A stretch of 64,000 nt of DNA from Fimbriimonadales bacterium (GCA_026003075.1 BPGO01000001.1:310001-374000), one strand, 5' to 3'. Positions 35,460 to 44,186 are shown, counted from the stretch's first letter. A program made the numbers and translations. Notes: generated from the sequence alone by a model not told the origin.

Positions 35460-36092
35460 ATGGCAAACTTGGAGTTCCGACAAGTACAACTGAACCTGAA
35501 CGCGCCTGTGGGACCGCTGAACGATGTGCGACGCATGCGGATTATGGACGCCATCGGCGAAGGGTTCAACCCGCAGCCCGTGCCTATTGCTGGGGCACTC
35601 GCGCTGGTGAACCCTGTCTCGCGTGAGGCGATTTTCATCAACGAAAACCAAATCCAATACACCTGCGACGGGATACCAGCGCAGTTCTCCGCCTCGCGCG
35701 TAGAGACCTTACTCGGCGCGATACGCGATACCCTGCTGTTGGAAGACCGATTCCCCATGATTTTGCAGATTATCGCCCACCAAGACGCGAACGGCTCGGC
35801 GTTTGAGAAGACGGTAGAAGCCTTCACGCCTATCCCACCGCCCACCCTGCGCAGTTACTTCCCCGGCTTGCGGGGACTGGGGCTGCGCATTACCTTCGAA
35901 GAGACGCCCTACATCTGCGACCTGCGCATCGAGCCGCTGTTCAGCGACCCTGCCTACTTTTTTATTCAGTTCAACGCAGGCTCGCAACAGACGGCGCAGT
36001 CCATCGCCGCGACCGTTGACGACACCGCCAACTGGCTGAACCGACTGCAAGGCGATATCGGCGATGTTATTCAAGAGATTCTGGGCGCGTAG
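35460..36092 (+). CDS. Uncharacterised 210-residue soluble protein
   Basis: I do not recognise the family. The protein has no signal or membrane segment. Its first half reads 'MANLEFRQVQLNLNAPVGPL' and contains 'FINENQIQYTCDGIPAQFSA'; the second half alternates hydrophobic strands with 'GLRGLGLRITFEETPYICDL' and ends in an amphipathic helix 'ANWLNRLQGDIGDVIQEIL'. It looks like an alpha/beta fold with few obvious catalytic residues. The next gene, a PP2C phosphatase, appears to begin inside its last 30 bases, so the two may be co-translated and functionally linked. Confidence 0.75.
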   Translation: MANLEFRQVQLNLNAPVGPLNDVRRMRIMDAIGEGFNPQPVPIAGALALVNPVSREAIFINENQIQYTCDGIPAQFSASRVETLLGAIRDTLLLEDRFPMILQIIAHQDANGSAFEKTVEAFTPIPPPTLRSYFPGLRGLGLRITFEETPYICDLRIEPLFSDPAYFFIQFNAGSQQTAQSIAATVDDTANWLNRLQGDIGDVIQEILGA

Positions 36093-36975
36093 GCAGGAAG
36101 ACGACGCCGCGCCACGAACCGAAACAATAATGCATGAGATTACCGCTGAGTTCAGCGCGGAGGAACTTAACAGCGCCATCCCCCAAGAGCCGCTGCGTGT
36201 CATTCCGCGCGTGAAGTTCGTCGCTCGCTCCGAAATCGGATATGCCCGCGAGAATAATGAAGATAAGTTCGACTTCTACGAGCCAGACGAGGAGCACCTG
36301 CTCGCGGCGCGTGGGAGCGTCTTTTTGGTGTGCGACGGCATGGGGGGGCATAACGCGGGGCAAATCGCCAGCGAACTCGCCGCGAAACAGTTCCTGCACG
36401 CCTATTATCATCTCGGCGGTACTGCGCAGGACGCCGCGCGGCAAGCCGCATTGCAGGCGCATCACTACATCGCCGAGATGGCGAGCAAAATCCCCTCGCG
36501 CTCCGGCATGGGCACCACCCTCACCGCACTGATTCTCAAGCAAGATGAAGGGATCCTTCTGCAAGTCGGCGACAGCCGCTGCTATCGCCTGCGCGAGGGC
36601 GTGTTCGAGCAACTCTCGCGCGACCAGACGCTCGTGGCGCAACTGGTCGAACAAGGGATCCTCACCCCCGAACAGGCGCGGTATCACCCGCAGCGCAATG
36701 TGATTCGGCAAGCGGTCGGTGTGCAAGACCCCAGCGAGCCGTTTGAACCCGATATCGAGACCTTCCCTCTGCAGGTGGGCGATCTCTACCTGCTCTGCTC
36801 CGACGGCTTGAGCGACATGGTAGAAGATGCCGACATTGAAGCCATTCTTCGCTCCGAGCCGCTTACCCGCGCCGCGTGGAAACTGGTGGATCGTGCCCTT
36901 GCCAACGGTGGACGCGATAACATAACGGTGCTGCTTGTTCAAGTGCTATCTCTTCAGCCTGTGGAGCAGGTATAA
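36064..36975 (+). CDS. PP2C-family serine/threonine phosphatase
   Basis: 303 residues. Metal-binding acidic motifs of bacterial PP2C (Stp/PrpC) are present: 'YARENNEDKFDF', 'FLVCDGMGGHNAGQIASELA', 'LLQVGDSRCYRL', 'LLCSDGLSDMV' and 'GGRDNITVLLVQV'. A ~55-residue N-terminal extension precedes the domain. It dephosphorylates Ser/Thr on proteins and usually opposes a Hanks-type kinase, none of which is in the window. The start is uncertain: ATG 36064 overlaps the previous gene by 29 bases, and ATG 36130 is an alternative. Its stop codon lies inside the -10 element of the next gene. Confidence 0.93.
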   Translation: MLFKRFWARRQEDDAAPRTETIMHEITAEFSAEELNSAIPQEPLRVIPRVKFVARSEIGYARENNEDKFDFYEPDEEHLLAARGSVFLVCDGMGGHNAGQIASELAAKQFLHAYYHLGGTAQDAARQAALQAHHYIAEMASKIPSRSGMGTTLTALILKQDEGILLQVGDSRCYRLREGVFEQLSRDQTLVAQLVEQGILTPEQARYHPQRNVIRQAVGVQDPSEPFEPDIETFPLQVGDLYLLCSDGLSDMVEDADIEAILRSEPLTRAAWKLVDRALANGGRDNITVLLVQVLSLQPVEQV

Positions 36976-36976
36976 T
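36969..36976 (+). promoter_or_regulatory. -10 element GGTATAAT overlapping the PP2C stop codon
   Basis: The TAA stop of the phosphatase is part of TATAAT. The element ends ten bases before ATG 36987; no Shine-Dalgarno is present, so a leader of at most a few bases is predicted. Confidence 0.6.
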
Positions 36977-36986
36977 CGCCTCACGG

Positions 36987-38168
36987 ATGGAGCAGAAAAC
37001 AGTATCCCCCCCAAGCGATTGGGCAATGCGCATCCTGTGGCTTATCATGACGCTGGCGCTGATTGCGCTCGCGCTCTATGTCGTCTGGTCGGTGCGGCAT
37101 GTGATTAGCCTGATGTTCATCTCTGGCGCGATTGCCTACCTGTTGATTCCGCTGGTGGACTGGCTCAGCACCAAGCGCCCCAAAATCGTCGCGCCGTTGG
37201 CGTGGCGTGGACTAATCAGTCTGGTGGTGACGCTCGGCTTCCTCGGGCTGGTGGTCGGGGCGACTGTCGCGTTCATCACCCCGTTTGTGCACGAGGCGCG
37301 CGACTTCCTGCGCGACCTGCCCCGCTATCAGGAACAAATCAGCCAAACCGCCGCCGACTGGCAAAAAGCCTATCAAGCATGGTATGAAAGCCTTACCCCC
37401 CAAGCGCAGCAGTGGCTGGACCAGCAACGCGAGTCGCTCCTGCGTTCGATTAACCGAGCTACCGAAGACCTGCAAGCCACCATTCAGGGCGCCATCCAGC
37501 GAACGGGAGTGTTGCTTAATCTGGTAGTCGAGCTGTTTCTCGTGCCCGTAATCGTGTTTTACTTGCTGTTTGACTCGCATCGTCTCAAGCGTGAGACCCT
37601 GCGCTGGACACCCCCGCGCTTCGTGCGTCTTGTGCTGGGCCTGATGCACGAAACGAACCGCGTGATGCGTGGTTACATCGTGGCGCAACTCATCTTGGGC
37701 GTGATTGCCGGGGTGGCTACATGGATTGGCTTGCAGCTGATGGGCGTCAAGTACGCAGCGACGCTTGCCCTGTTTGCGGGCATCGCACGCGCCATCCCCG
37801 TTATCGGTCCCGTGGTGGCGGGCATGCCGGTGGTACTCATCGGGCTGATTCAGGGGGGCTTGGGGCTGGGATTGAAACTCACGCTGTTTCTTACCGCCCT
37901 GTTCGTGATCGAGCATAAAATGATTATGCCGAAAATTATTGGCGACCGCGTGGACTTGCATCCCGTGCTGGTGATTATCGTGTTGTTGATTAGCGGTAAA
38001 TTTTTCGGGCTGATGGGCATGTTTTTCGGCGTGCCGGTGGCGGTCATCGTTCGGAATGTGATGTTGACGCAGCAGCGTCGCGCGCGGACGCGCCCGAAAG
38101 TGCACCGATTAGCGGTCTCGGAACCTGCCGAGAATCTTGCTCCGCGCACCGGGACAGGAGGTCAATAA
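36987..38168 (+). CDS. AI-2E family transporter (PerM/TqsA-like)
   Basis: 393 residues with about eight membrane helices in the family layout: three N-terminal helices, an amphipathic extracytoplasmic stretch at about 100-165 ('YQEQISQTAADWQKAYQAWY'), then five helices containing 'AIPVIGPVVAGMPVVLIGLI' and 'MPKIIGDRVDLHPVLVIIVL'. Members have been linked to AI-2 export or Na+/H+ exchange; the substrate is not predictable here. It is followed without a gap by uppP, whose GTG start has AGGAGG inside this gene's end. Confidence 0.92.
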   Translation: MEQKTVSPPSDWAMRILWLIMTLALIALALYVVWSVRHVISLMFISGAIAYLLIPLVDWLSTKRPKIVAPLAWRGLISLVVTLGFLGLVVGATVAFITPFVHEARDFLRDLPRYQEQISQTAADWQKAYQAWYESLTPQAQQWLDQQRESLLRSINRATEDLQATIQGAIQRTGVLLNLVVELFLVPVIVFYLLFDSHRLKRETLRWTPPRFVRLVLGLMHETNRVMRGYIVAQLILGVIAGVATWIGLQLMGVKYAATLALFAGIARAIPVIGPVVAGMPVVLIGLIQGGLGLGLKLTLFLTALFVIEHKMIMPKIIGDRVDLHPVLVIIVLLISGKFFGLMGMFFGVPVAVIVRNVMLTQQRRARTRPKVHRLAVSEPAENLAPRTGTGGQ

Positions 38169-38987
38169 GTGGATATTTTACAAGCAATCTGGCTGGGCAT
38201 TTTACAGGGCTTGACGGAGTTCCTACCGATTTCCAGTTCCGCGCACCTGATCCTGATGCGCTTCTGGTTCGGTTGGGAGATTGGCGACCCGCAGGCGGAG
38301 TTGATGTTCGATGTCGCGCTCCATGTGGGCACGCTGATTGCGATTGTGGTCTACTTCTGGCGCGATTTGACGCGCATCGCGAGCGCAGCGTTCAGCAAAA
38401 GTCCCGAACATGCCGTTGATAAACGGCTCGCATGGAGTATCGTAGTAGGCTGTATCCCTGCGGCGATTGTTGGTGCGCTTTTTGAAAATCCCGTCGAGGA
38501 GTTTTTTCGCTCCCAATACGCCATGATTGCGGGGTTGTTGATCGGCGTGGGGCTCCTGATGGCGGTCGTCGACCGCTTGGGGCGTAAAGAGCGCACGCTG
38601 GAGTCAATCGGTATTCCTGAAGCCTTCTTGATTGGCGTTGCGCAAGCGTTCGCGCTGATCCCGGGCTTCTCCCGTTCGGGGATTACTATTGTGGCAGGGC
38701 TGATGTTGGGGTTGCAACGCGAGGCGGCGGCGCGATTCTCGTTTCTCTTAGCGACGCCTATCACCTTGGGCGCAGCGGTATGGTCGTTCCGCAAACTGTT
38801 CAAAGAGGGTATCCCCTCCGAGATGATTGCGCCGATGCTGGCGGGCAGCGCAACGGCGATGGTCGTCGGCTGGCTCTGTATCGCGTTCCTCCTTCGGTAC
38901 CTGCGCACGCGCTCGCTGATGCCGTTTGTGGGCTACCGCGTGGCAATCGGCTTGGCAACGCTGGCTAAGATTTTTTGGGGAGGGTAG
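38169..38987 (+). CDS. uppP: Undecaprenyl-diphosphatase (BacA type)
   Basis: 272 residues, polytopic. The two catalytic motifs are clear: 'GILQGLTEFLPISSSAHLIL' and 'IPGFSRSGITIVAGLMLGLQ'. It recycles undecaprenyl pyrophosphate to the monophosphate carrier lipid for peptidoglycan and surface glycans, and overexpression gives bacitracin tolerance in known cases. The start is GTG 38169 after AGGAGG. It sits ahead of rfbD, consistent with envelope polysaccharide synthesis. Confidence 0.97.
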   Translation: MDILQAIWLGILQGLTEFLPISSSAHLILMRFWFGWEIGDPQAELMFDVALHVGTLIAIVVYFWRDLTRIASAAFSKSPEHAVDKRLAWSIVVGCIPAAIVGALFENPVEEFFRSQYAMIAGLLIGVGLLMAVVDRLGRKERTLESIGIPEAFLIGVAQAFALIPGFSRSGITIVAGLMLGLQREAAARFSFLLATPITLGAAVWSFRKLFKEGIPSEMIAPMLAGSATAMVVGWLCIAFLLRYLRTRSLMPFVGYRVAIGLATLAKIFWGG

Positions 38988-38997
38988 CAATCAGGGC

Positions 38998-39897
38998 ATG
39001 CGGGTGCTGGTAACGGGCGCATCAGGTCTACTGGGCGCGGAGGTCGTGGAACGGTTCCGCGCCGCGAATCTGGAGGTGGTGGGGACGACCCGTCGCCCGC
39101 ACGCTGCGCCTTCCGCGTCACCTACGGAGCGACTGCAAGGAGACGAGGTTGCTCTTGACATCACCCAACCCGACGCCGTCAGAGCTGTCTTCGATGCCCT
39201 GCGCCCGGAAATCGTCGTCCATTGCGCCGCTATGACGCATGTGGACGCATGCGAGCGTCAGCCTCAGGAAGCCTATCGCGTGAACGCTTTCGGCGCAGAG
39301 GTCATCGCTTCCAACTGCCAACGAATCGGTGCGCTATGCGTCTACATCTCCACCGATTATGTGTTCGACGGGAGCAAGCGCGCGCCGTATCACGAATACG
39401 ACGCCGAGAACCCGCTCAGCGTGTACGGGCGTTCCAAATTCGCGGGTGAGCAAGCGGTGCGGACGCTCTGCCCGCGCCACTACATCGTGCGTGTGGCGTG
39501 GCTGTACGGGAAGCAGCGCAAGAGTTTCCCGCAGTTCGTGCTGGAGCAGGCGCGTGCAGGCAAATCACCCTCTGTCATCAGCGACCAGATTGGCTCGCCC
39601 ACCTATGTCGCCGATGTCACCGACCGTTTGCTTCAACTCATTCAGACCGACTGCTACGGGACCTACCACCTGACGAACACGGAGCCTGTCTCGCGCTATG
39701 AGTTTGCTTGTGCCCTGCTCCAAGCGGCGGGGTTCGCCATCGAGCCAACTCCTGTGCCGTTTAAGCAGTGGCACACGCCGGCTCCGCGTCCCGCCTACTC
39801 TGCGCTCATCTCGTGGCGGCTGGAGTGGGCCGGCGTGGCGCCGATGCCTTCGTGGAAAGACGCCATGCAACGGTTTCTGGCAAGCGTTTCGCCCTAA
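38998..39897 (+). CDS. rfbD: dTDP-4-dehydrorhamnose reductase
   Basis: 299 residues of the extended SDR fold. 'MRVLVTGASGLLGAEVVERF' carries the GxxGxxG motif; 'YISTDYVFDG' and 'NPLSVYGRSKFAGEQAV' contain the T/D and YxxxK catalytic residues typical of RfbD/RmlD, and 'VRVAWLYG' and 'SPTYVADVT' follow. It makes dTDP-L-rhamnose, the last rhamnose precursor step. The other rml genes are not in the window. The start is ATG 38998; the open frame upstream belongs to uppP. Its stop overlaps the convergent sucC stop by four bases. Confidence 0.93.
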   Translation: MRVLVTGASGLLGAEVVERFRAANLEVVGTTRRPHAAPSASPTERLQGDEVALDITQPDAVRAVFDALRPEIVVHCAAMTHVDACERQPQEAYRVNAFGAEVIASNCQRIGALCVYISTDYVFDGSKRAPYHEYDAENPLSVYGRSKFAGEQAVRTLCPRHYIVRVAWLYGKQRKSFPQFVLEQARAGKSPSVISDQIGSPTYVADVTDRLLQLIQTDCYGTYHLTNTEPVSRYEFACALLQAAGFAIEPTPVPFKQWHTPAPRPAYSALISWRLEWAGVAPMPSWKDAMQRFLASVSP

Positions 39898-41063
39898 TTC
39901 GGCGTTCCAGCCTGCGCCTGTGCCAGTTCCACGATTTTCCGCGCTGCCTCTTGCATCGTTTCGGCGGGGATGAGTGGCGTGCCCCGCAGCAGGGCGCGTC
40001 CCTCTTCGGCATGCGTGCCCGCAAGGCGCACCACCACGGGAATCCGCACATTCAGCGTCTCGAACGCCTCCAGCATGCCGCGCGCCACCTCATCGCCGCG
40101 CGTGATGCCTCCGAAGATGTTGAACAGGAGTCCCTTCACATTTGGATCCATCAACACGAGTTCGACGGCTTGGCGCACGCGGTCGGCTTTGGCGCCGCCG
40201 CCGATGTCCAGAAAGTTCGCGGGGCGTCCGCCGGCGCGCGCCACCTCATCGACGGTACACATCACTAAGCCCGCGCCGTTGCCAATAATGCCGATGTCGC
40301 CCCCCAAACGCACATAGGCGATGCCACGCTTGCTGGCTTCTGCTTCGATGGGGTCTTCGAGGCTCTCCTCGTGCAGCGCCGCCAGCCGTTTCTGGCGATA
40401 GAGCGCGTTCTCGTCGATGGTCATCTTGGCGTCCGCCGCGAGAATGCGTCCGTCCGCCAACACGGCGCAGGGGTTAATCTCCGCCAGATTCGCATCCACG
40501 GCGATATAGGCGCGATAGAGACCATTCAGGATAGCGCTCAGCGGTCGTATCTGCTCTTGGGGGATCCCTGCGGCATAAAGGACCTCACGCGCCGCGTAGT
40601 CGGTCAGCCCCAGCAGCGGGTCGACCGCGACGGTTGCAATCGCGTCGGGGTGTTGCGCCGCGACCTCTTCGATATCCATTCCCCCATACTTGCTGACCAT
40701 CAGCACATTGCGCTGGGGGGTGCGGTCAACAGTGATCCCGATGTAATATTCGTGTTGGATTTCGACGGCTTCCTCGACCAGCACCTTCTCCGCGATGAGT
40801 CCTTGCGGGTTTTGGGGCGAGACAAGTCGCTTGCCGAGGATACTTTCCGCTGCGTGAGCGGCTTCGTCGGGAGTTTGGGCGAGTTTGATGCCGCCGGCTT
40901 TCCCGCGTCCGCCCATCAGCACCTGCGCTTTGACCACAACGGGCTTGCCCAGTCGCTCGGCGACGGCTTTTGCGCCGGCAGGCGTGCTGACCACCTCTCC
41001 TTGCGGTGTCGGAACACCGAAATCGCTCAATATCTGCTTCGCCTGATACTCGTGCAGTTTCAT
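39894..41063 (-). CDS. sucC: Succinate-CoA ligase (ADP/GDP-forming) beta subunit
   Basis: 389 residues. The ATP-grasp N-terminal half begins 'MKLHEYQAKQILSDFGVPTP' and contains 'VVVKAQVLMGGRGKAGGIKL'; the C-terminal CoA-ligase half has 'NFLDIGGGAKADRVRQAVEL' and 'NIFGGITRGDEVARGM'. It forms succinate and ATP/GTP from succinyl-CoA in the TCA cycle together with SucD. Unusually, sucD is not adjacent: the gene stands alone with GGTATACT at 41087-41094 and a GGAG Shine-Dalgarno. The family call is firm. Confidence 0.97.
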   Translation of the reverse strand: MKLHEYQAKQILSDFGVPTPQGEVVSTPAGAKAVAERLGKPVVVKAQVLMGGRGKAGGIKLAQTPDEAAHAAESILGKRLVSPQNPQGLIAEKVLVEEAVEIQHEYYIGITVDRTPQRNVLMVSKYGGMDIEEVAAQHPDAIATVAVDPLLGLTDYAAREVLYAAGIPQEQIRPLSAILNGLYRAYIAVDANLAEINPCAVLADGRILAADAKMTIDENALYRQKRLAALHEESLEDPIEAEASKRGIAYVRLGGDIGIIGNGAGLVMCTVDEVARAGGRPANFLDIGGGAKADRVRQAVELVLMDPNVKGLLFNIFGGITRGDEVARGMLEAFETLNVRIPVVVRLAGTHAEEGRALLRGTPLIPAETMQEAARKIVELAQAQAGTPN

Positions 41064-41117
41064 AGTGCAGCTCCGATCAGCATAGGAGTATACCCTGCAG
41101 GAGATTGCTTACGCGCA

Positions 41118-41125
41118 GGTAAATT
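41118..41125 (+). promoter_or_regulatory. -10 element GGTAAATT of a probable leaderless GTG gene
   Basis: It ends eight bases before GTG 41134; no Shine-Dalgarno lies between. It is divergent from the sucC promoter 24 bases away. Confidence 0.45.
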
Positions 41126-41133
41126 CTTACGGC

Positions 41134-42183
41134 GTGAACGGCGCAGGGTATGTAGTGCCTCAGATAGGATGTACCGTATGCGGGGCAAGCTGCGAGCCGA
41201 TGCAGGAGCGGTGTACCCGTTGTCTTCACGACCCCTTCGACGGTGTGGGCGTGCGACTGGGTCCGCTGAGCATGCGCCAGTTTTTGCGCAATTTCGGCTG
41301 GCGACTGCTGATTGCGATGTCGCTACTGGGGTGGCTGTTTTGGCACGAAGGCGACCGTCTGGCACACTGGTACGAACTGCCAGGCTGGGCGCAGGTGGGG
41401 CTGGGCGTCCTGACTGCCGTCGCGTTGCTGACCATTCTGTATCAGCTCTGGCTCACTTGGCAAGCGTCCCAAGCCGCGCTGGTGCTGACGCCTGCCGAAG
41501 CATGGCTCTACCAGCGACGCTGGGGGCGAACCTACTTTGAGCGCATGAGCTGGCTGGAGTGCCTCCCTCCCGAAGCCGCGCGTGGCTGGCGATTTCTGGA
41601 GGCTCTTAGCGCTTTGACCCACATCCTCTTGCACGCGGGGCTACAGGCGCTGGCATTTCTGGTTCCCGATCAGGTCTACGAACTGCACTTGCGCAGCCGT
41701 TTCGATTCGGGCAGGCAGTGGCGGCTCGCGCTGGCAGGAGCCCAATACCAACCCCGCTTCACCCTGACCCAGATAGCGCAGTTCGCCCTGCCTTACTGGC
41801 TCCAGAGCGGCATCGTGCGCATCGAGCCGGGCTATGAACCCTCCCCAGTCCGCAAATTCCTCGTGCTGGATATGTCCACCCGCACGCTTCGCGCCTACAC
41901 CTTCAGCGAGGTGCGCTTGGACGAGGGCACGATGCGCGTTCGTCACGAGTCGCGCAACCCTGACGGCAGCCTCGTGGAGAACGACCACTCGCTGGACGCC
42001 GACGCCGCCCACGCCCACGAGAGAGAACAACGCGCCCTCACGGAACTGAACCTACCCGCCTATGCGGTACCCTACGGCGATTATTGGCTCCGCGCCGATT
42101 GGGACCTCATCAAGCGCATCGAGCACCGACGCGCCGCCAGTGAGACCGCAAGTTTGCCAGTTCAAACTCCAAAACCCGCATAA
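41134..42183 (+). CDS. Membrane protein with N-terminal CxxC zinc ribbon, uncharacterised
   Basis: 349 residues. The first 30 residues hold two CxxC pairs ('IGCTVCGASCEPMQERCTRC'), a likely zinc ribbon. Two membrane helices follow (about 58-75 and 88-108), then a large soluble part with 'WLECLPPEAARGWRFLEALS' and 'FLVLDMSTRTLRAYTFSEVR' that I cannot assign. The C-terminal 60 residues are charged. The GTG start is the only one that keeps the zinc ribbon. It stands alone between sucC and the PEP-CTERM gene. Confidence 0.65.
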   Translation: MNGAGYVVPQIGCTVCGASCEPMQERCTRCLHDPFDGVGVRLGPLSMRQFLRNFGWRLLIAMSLLGWLFWHEGDRLAHWYELPGWAQVGLGVLTAVALLTILYQLWLTWQASQAALVLTPAEAWLYQRRWGRTYFERMSWLECLPPEAARGWRFLEALSALTHILLHAGLQALAFLVPDQVYELHLRSRFDSGRQWRLALAGAQYQPRFTLTQIAQFALPYWLQSGIVRIEPGYEPSPVRKFLVLDMSTRTLRAYTFSEVRLDEGTMRVRHESRNPDGSLVENDHSLDADAAHAHEREQRALTELNLPAYAVPYGDYWLRADWDLIKRIEHRRAASETASLPVQTPKPA

Positions 42184-42235
42184 TCTCCAGCAGGAAACAA
42201 ACCGTTTGGCATATAAAGTGCTTGAATTCCCCCTC

Positions 42236-42252
42236 GACTGCAACGCGCAGTC
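42236..42252 (+). promoter_or_regulatory. Small hairpin abutting the PEP-CTERM gene ribosome-binding site
   Basis: GACTGC-AACGC-GCAGTC directly precedes AGGAGG at 42253. It could stabilise the 5' end or tune access to the ribosome-binding site. Confidence 0.4.
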
Positions 42253-42264
42253 AGGAGGAAGACG

Positions 42265-42921
42265 ATGCAAAAACGATATTTTTTAGGGATCTCTACAGTT
42301 GGGTTGATTGTTGCTCTTCTCAACAGTGCATCTGCAAATGCTACCCTGTTTAATAACGATAAAGTAATCCAGCTCGGTACCGTGACGCTCAAAGTCACGC
42401 AGGTATCACCCGGAATCAATACCCAGATTATCTACGGCAGCACGCTCAATTTGAAAGCCGGCGAGTATGTGCTGAACCCGACGACCGCTCCGAAGACTTG
42501 GGCGTTCTGCGTAGACTTAGACCATGTGATGAACCTGAACCAGACCTACACCTACGAGCTCTGGCTTGCCTACGGGCGTGCAGGGGCGTTGCTCCACTTG
42601 CGCGATTCGTTCCTTACAGGCTCCAACTTGAACAAGAAGGGCGCAGCGTTCCAGGTTGCACTCTGGGAGATTGCGCACGACCATTCGCTGGGCAACTCTA
42701 TCGATCTGAACACCGGCGCCTTCCAATACACGGCGGATGCGACCGTCAAGAGCTACGCGAACTCGCTGCTCAGCGCAACTTCAGGTCAGGCAGATTACTA
42801 CTACTTCCTGCGCAGCACGAGCGGGGCGCAGAACTTGGCGATGGTTCCTGAACCTGCCTCGATGCTCGCGTTAGCAACGGGCGTTGTAGGTCTCATCGCC
42901 CGACGGCGCAAGAATCGATAA
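42265..42921 (+). CDS. PEP-CTERM sorting-domain protein
   Basis: 218 residues. A signal peptide ('YFLGISTVGLIVALLNSASA') leads to an exported domain with 'TTAPKTWAFCVDLDHVMNLN' and 'VALWEIAHDHSLG', resembling the thioester-like or cysteine-containing surface modules seen in such proteins. The C-terminus is the sorting signal: 'VPEPASMLALATGVVGLI' followed by 'ARRRKNR'. Exosortase cleaves this signal and the protein is delivered to the surface or exopolysaccharide matrix. No exosortase gene is in the window. AGGAGG lies six bases before the ATG. Confidence 0.92.
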   Translation: MQKRYFLGISTVGLIVALLNSASANATLFNNDKVIQLGTVTLKVTQVSPGINTQIIYGSTLNLKAGEYVLNPTTAPKTWAFCVDLDHVMNLNQTYTYELWLAYGRAGALLHLRDSFLTGSNLNKKGAAFQVALWEIAHDHSLGNSIDLNTGAFQYTADATVKSYANSLLSATSGQADYYYFLRSTSGAQNLAMVPEPASMLALATGVVGLIARRRKNR

Positions 42922-42931
42922 AGCTTTTCAA

Positions 42932-42993
42932 GGGGCAGACCTCTCTGTCTGCCCCAACACTCTTTTGTGGGGCGTACTTGGAGGTGCGCCCTG
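42932..42993 (+). repeat. Two-hairpin intergenic module, related to the interior of the MITE
   Basis: GGGGCAGAC-N6-GTCTGCCCC (42932-42955) is followed by GGCGTA-N8-TGCGCC (42971-42990) and CTG. The same two hairpins, with identical first stem and identical loop lengths, occur at 54802-54825 and 54848-54867. Here they lie after the PEP-CTERM gene and before the convergent trpA stop, so they may also end transcription, with CTCTTTT just downstream of the first stem. Confidence 0.65.
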
Positions 42994-43038
42994 AAACTTC
43001 TCACGGCGTACTTTCAACACGCACAACAAGCAACCGCT

Positions 43039-43845
43039 TTACCGAACCTTCGTCGCCGTTTTCAGCCCTCGCAAATACTCGCCGATCGCCGTCTGCCAGT
43101 GGGGCGAGTCCGCGAACTCGTGCAAGTAGCGCACCAGTTGGCTGCCGACCACCGCGCCGTCGGCAATCTGCGCAATTTGGCGCACATGCTCAGGCTTGGA
43201 CACGCCGAATCCCACCGCGATGGGCAGGCTCGAATGCTCTCGAATCCGCGCCACAAGGTCGGGCAGGTCGGGAGGCAGTTGATCGCGCGCGCCCGTGACC
43301 CCCGTACGCGACACGCAGTAGATAAACCCCTGCCCGCGTCCTGCCACGAGACGAATGCGCTCGGTGGTGCTGGTGGGCGTCAGCAAAAAAATCGGCTGCA
43401 AAGCGTATTGACGCGCATAATGCAACCATTCGTCCGCCTCGTCGGGAGGGAGGTCGGTCATCAGACACGCGGTAAAGCCTGCCTGGATGGCGTCGCGGGC
43501 AAACCGCTCCACCCCATAGCGCTGCACGGGGTTGTAATAAGTGAAGGCAATCAGGGGGATCGTAAGATCGCCACTCACCTGCGAAACAGCTTCCAGCACG
43601 CGCGGCAGCGTCGTTCCGCGCTGTAGCGCGCGATGCATCGCCGCCTGAATCACGGGACCATCTGCCAGGGGATCGCTGAAAGGGAACCCCACCTCCACCA
43701 TGTCCACGCCCGAATCCTGCAGCAGATGCAGAATATCAGGCAGGCGTTCCAGCGAGGGGTCGCCCGCCGTGATGTACGCAATCAACGCCGCTTCGCCCCG
43801 TGTCTTGATCTGCTCAAAAACAGGTTCCAATCGCTCCGCACGCAT
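43039..43845 (-). CDS. trpA: Tryptophan synthase alpha subunit
   Basis: 268 residues, TIM barrel. Catalytic Glu and Asp are in 'MVEVGFPFSDPLADGPVIQ' and 'LIAYITAGDPSLE'; the loop 'YYNPVQRYGVERFARDA' and the phosphate site 'VGFGVSKPEHVR' fit TrpA. It cleaves indole-3-glycerol phosphate to indole for TrpB. No other trp gene is adjacent. GGTACAAT ends nine bases before ATG 43845 without a Shine-Dalgarno, so the mRNA probably has almost no leader. Its start is overlapped by a chimeric antitoxin fragment. Confidence 0.97.
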   Translation of the reverse strand: MRAERLEPVFEQIKTRGEAALIAYITAGDPSLERLPDILHLLQDSGVDMVEVGFPFSDPLADGPVIQAAMHRALQRGTTLPRVLEAVSQVSGDLTIPLIAFTYYNPVQRYGVERFARDAIQAGFTACLMTDLPPDEADEWLHYARQYALQPIFLLTPTSTTERIRLVAGRGQGFIYCVSRTGVTGARDQLPPDLPDLVARIREHSSLPIAVGFGVSKPEHVRQIAQIADGAVVGSQLVRYLHEFADSPHWQTAIGEYLRGLKTATKVR

Positions 43846-43854
43846 GCAAGGGGG

Positions 43855-43862
43855 ATTGTACC
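43855..43862 (-). promoter_or_regulatory. -10 element GGTACAAT of trpA
   Basis: Minus-strand GGTACAAT, nine bases before the trpA ATG, with no ribosome-binding site between. It lies at the edge of the scrambled region, so any older -35 may have been replaced. Confidence 0.55.
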
Positions 43863-43899
43863 TGTTTCTGCGGCTGAGCCGCGCAATCGCCTACGCTGA

Positions 43900-43996
43900 G
43901 CAGTTCCACCTCCACCGTCGTGCCATCGGGCAGGTGGGGGTCTTCCTCCAGTTCAATCGTGCGTCCGCGTATCACTCCGCGCAGGCTCATACCTAC
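43900..43996 (-). pseudogene. Truncated copy of the antitoxin gene (97-bp exact repeat)
   Basis: Identical base for base to 44844-44940. It carries the ATG (43990) and the first 30 codons ('MSLRGVIRGRTIELEEDPHL', 'PDGTTVEVEL') of the downstream antitoxin, then runs out of homology. The frame continues with unrelated residues and ends inside trpA. The lack of any mismatch shows the duplication is very recent. The whole antitoxin is not present here, so it should not neutralise toxin unless the N-terminal part is enough. Confidence 0.85.
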
Positions 43997-44186
43997 ACCA
44001 AGTTGCCGTGTCCATCGTACAGCAACCACCGAAGCGACACCTGATTGCCCTGCGCGTGATTGACTGCCACCACCGCTTCTATCCCTCTACCACCTAACAA
44101 GTGTACCTGACTCTGCTGCAAAACCCCATCCTCATACTCCTGCTCGCACACGGGCATCTGAACATCGTACAGGCAGACAGAACGGC
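43997..44186 (-). pseudogene. Fragment of an RHS/YD-repeat-like gene
   Basis: On the minus strand one frame stays open for about 65 codons and reads 'RSVCLYDVQMPVCEQEYEDG', then 'SQVHLLGGRGIEAVVAVNHA' and 'NQVSLRWLLYDGHGNLV', stopping inside the 97-bp repeat. 'YDGHGNLV' is typical of RHS/YD-repeat shells. Neither a start nor the rest of such a gene is nearby. It is bounded on one side by the antitoxin repeat and on the other by the vapC stop, so the toxin-antitoxin unit appears to have landed in, or recombined with, an RHS gene. Confidence 0.6.

Noticed and set aside
39894-41063. Lone sucC as a sign of a broken TCA cycle
   Set aside because: sucD can be encoded elsewhere and the window is only 64 kb; absence here says nothing about the genome.
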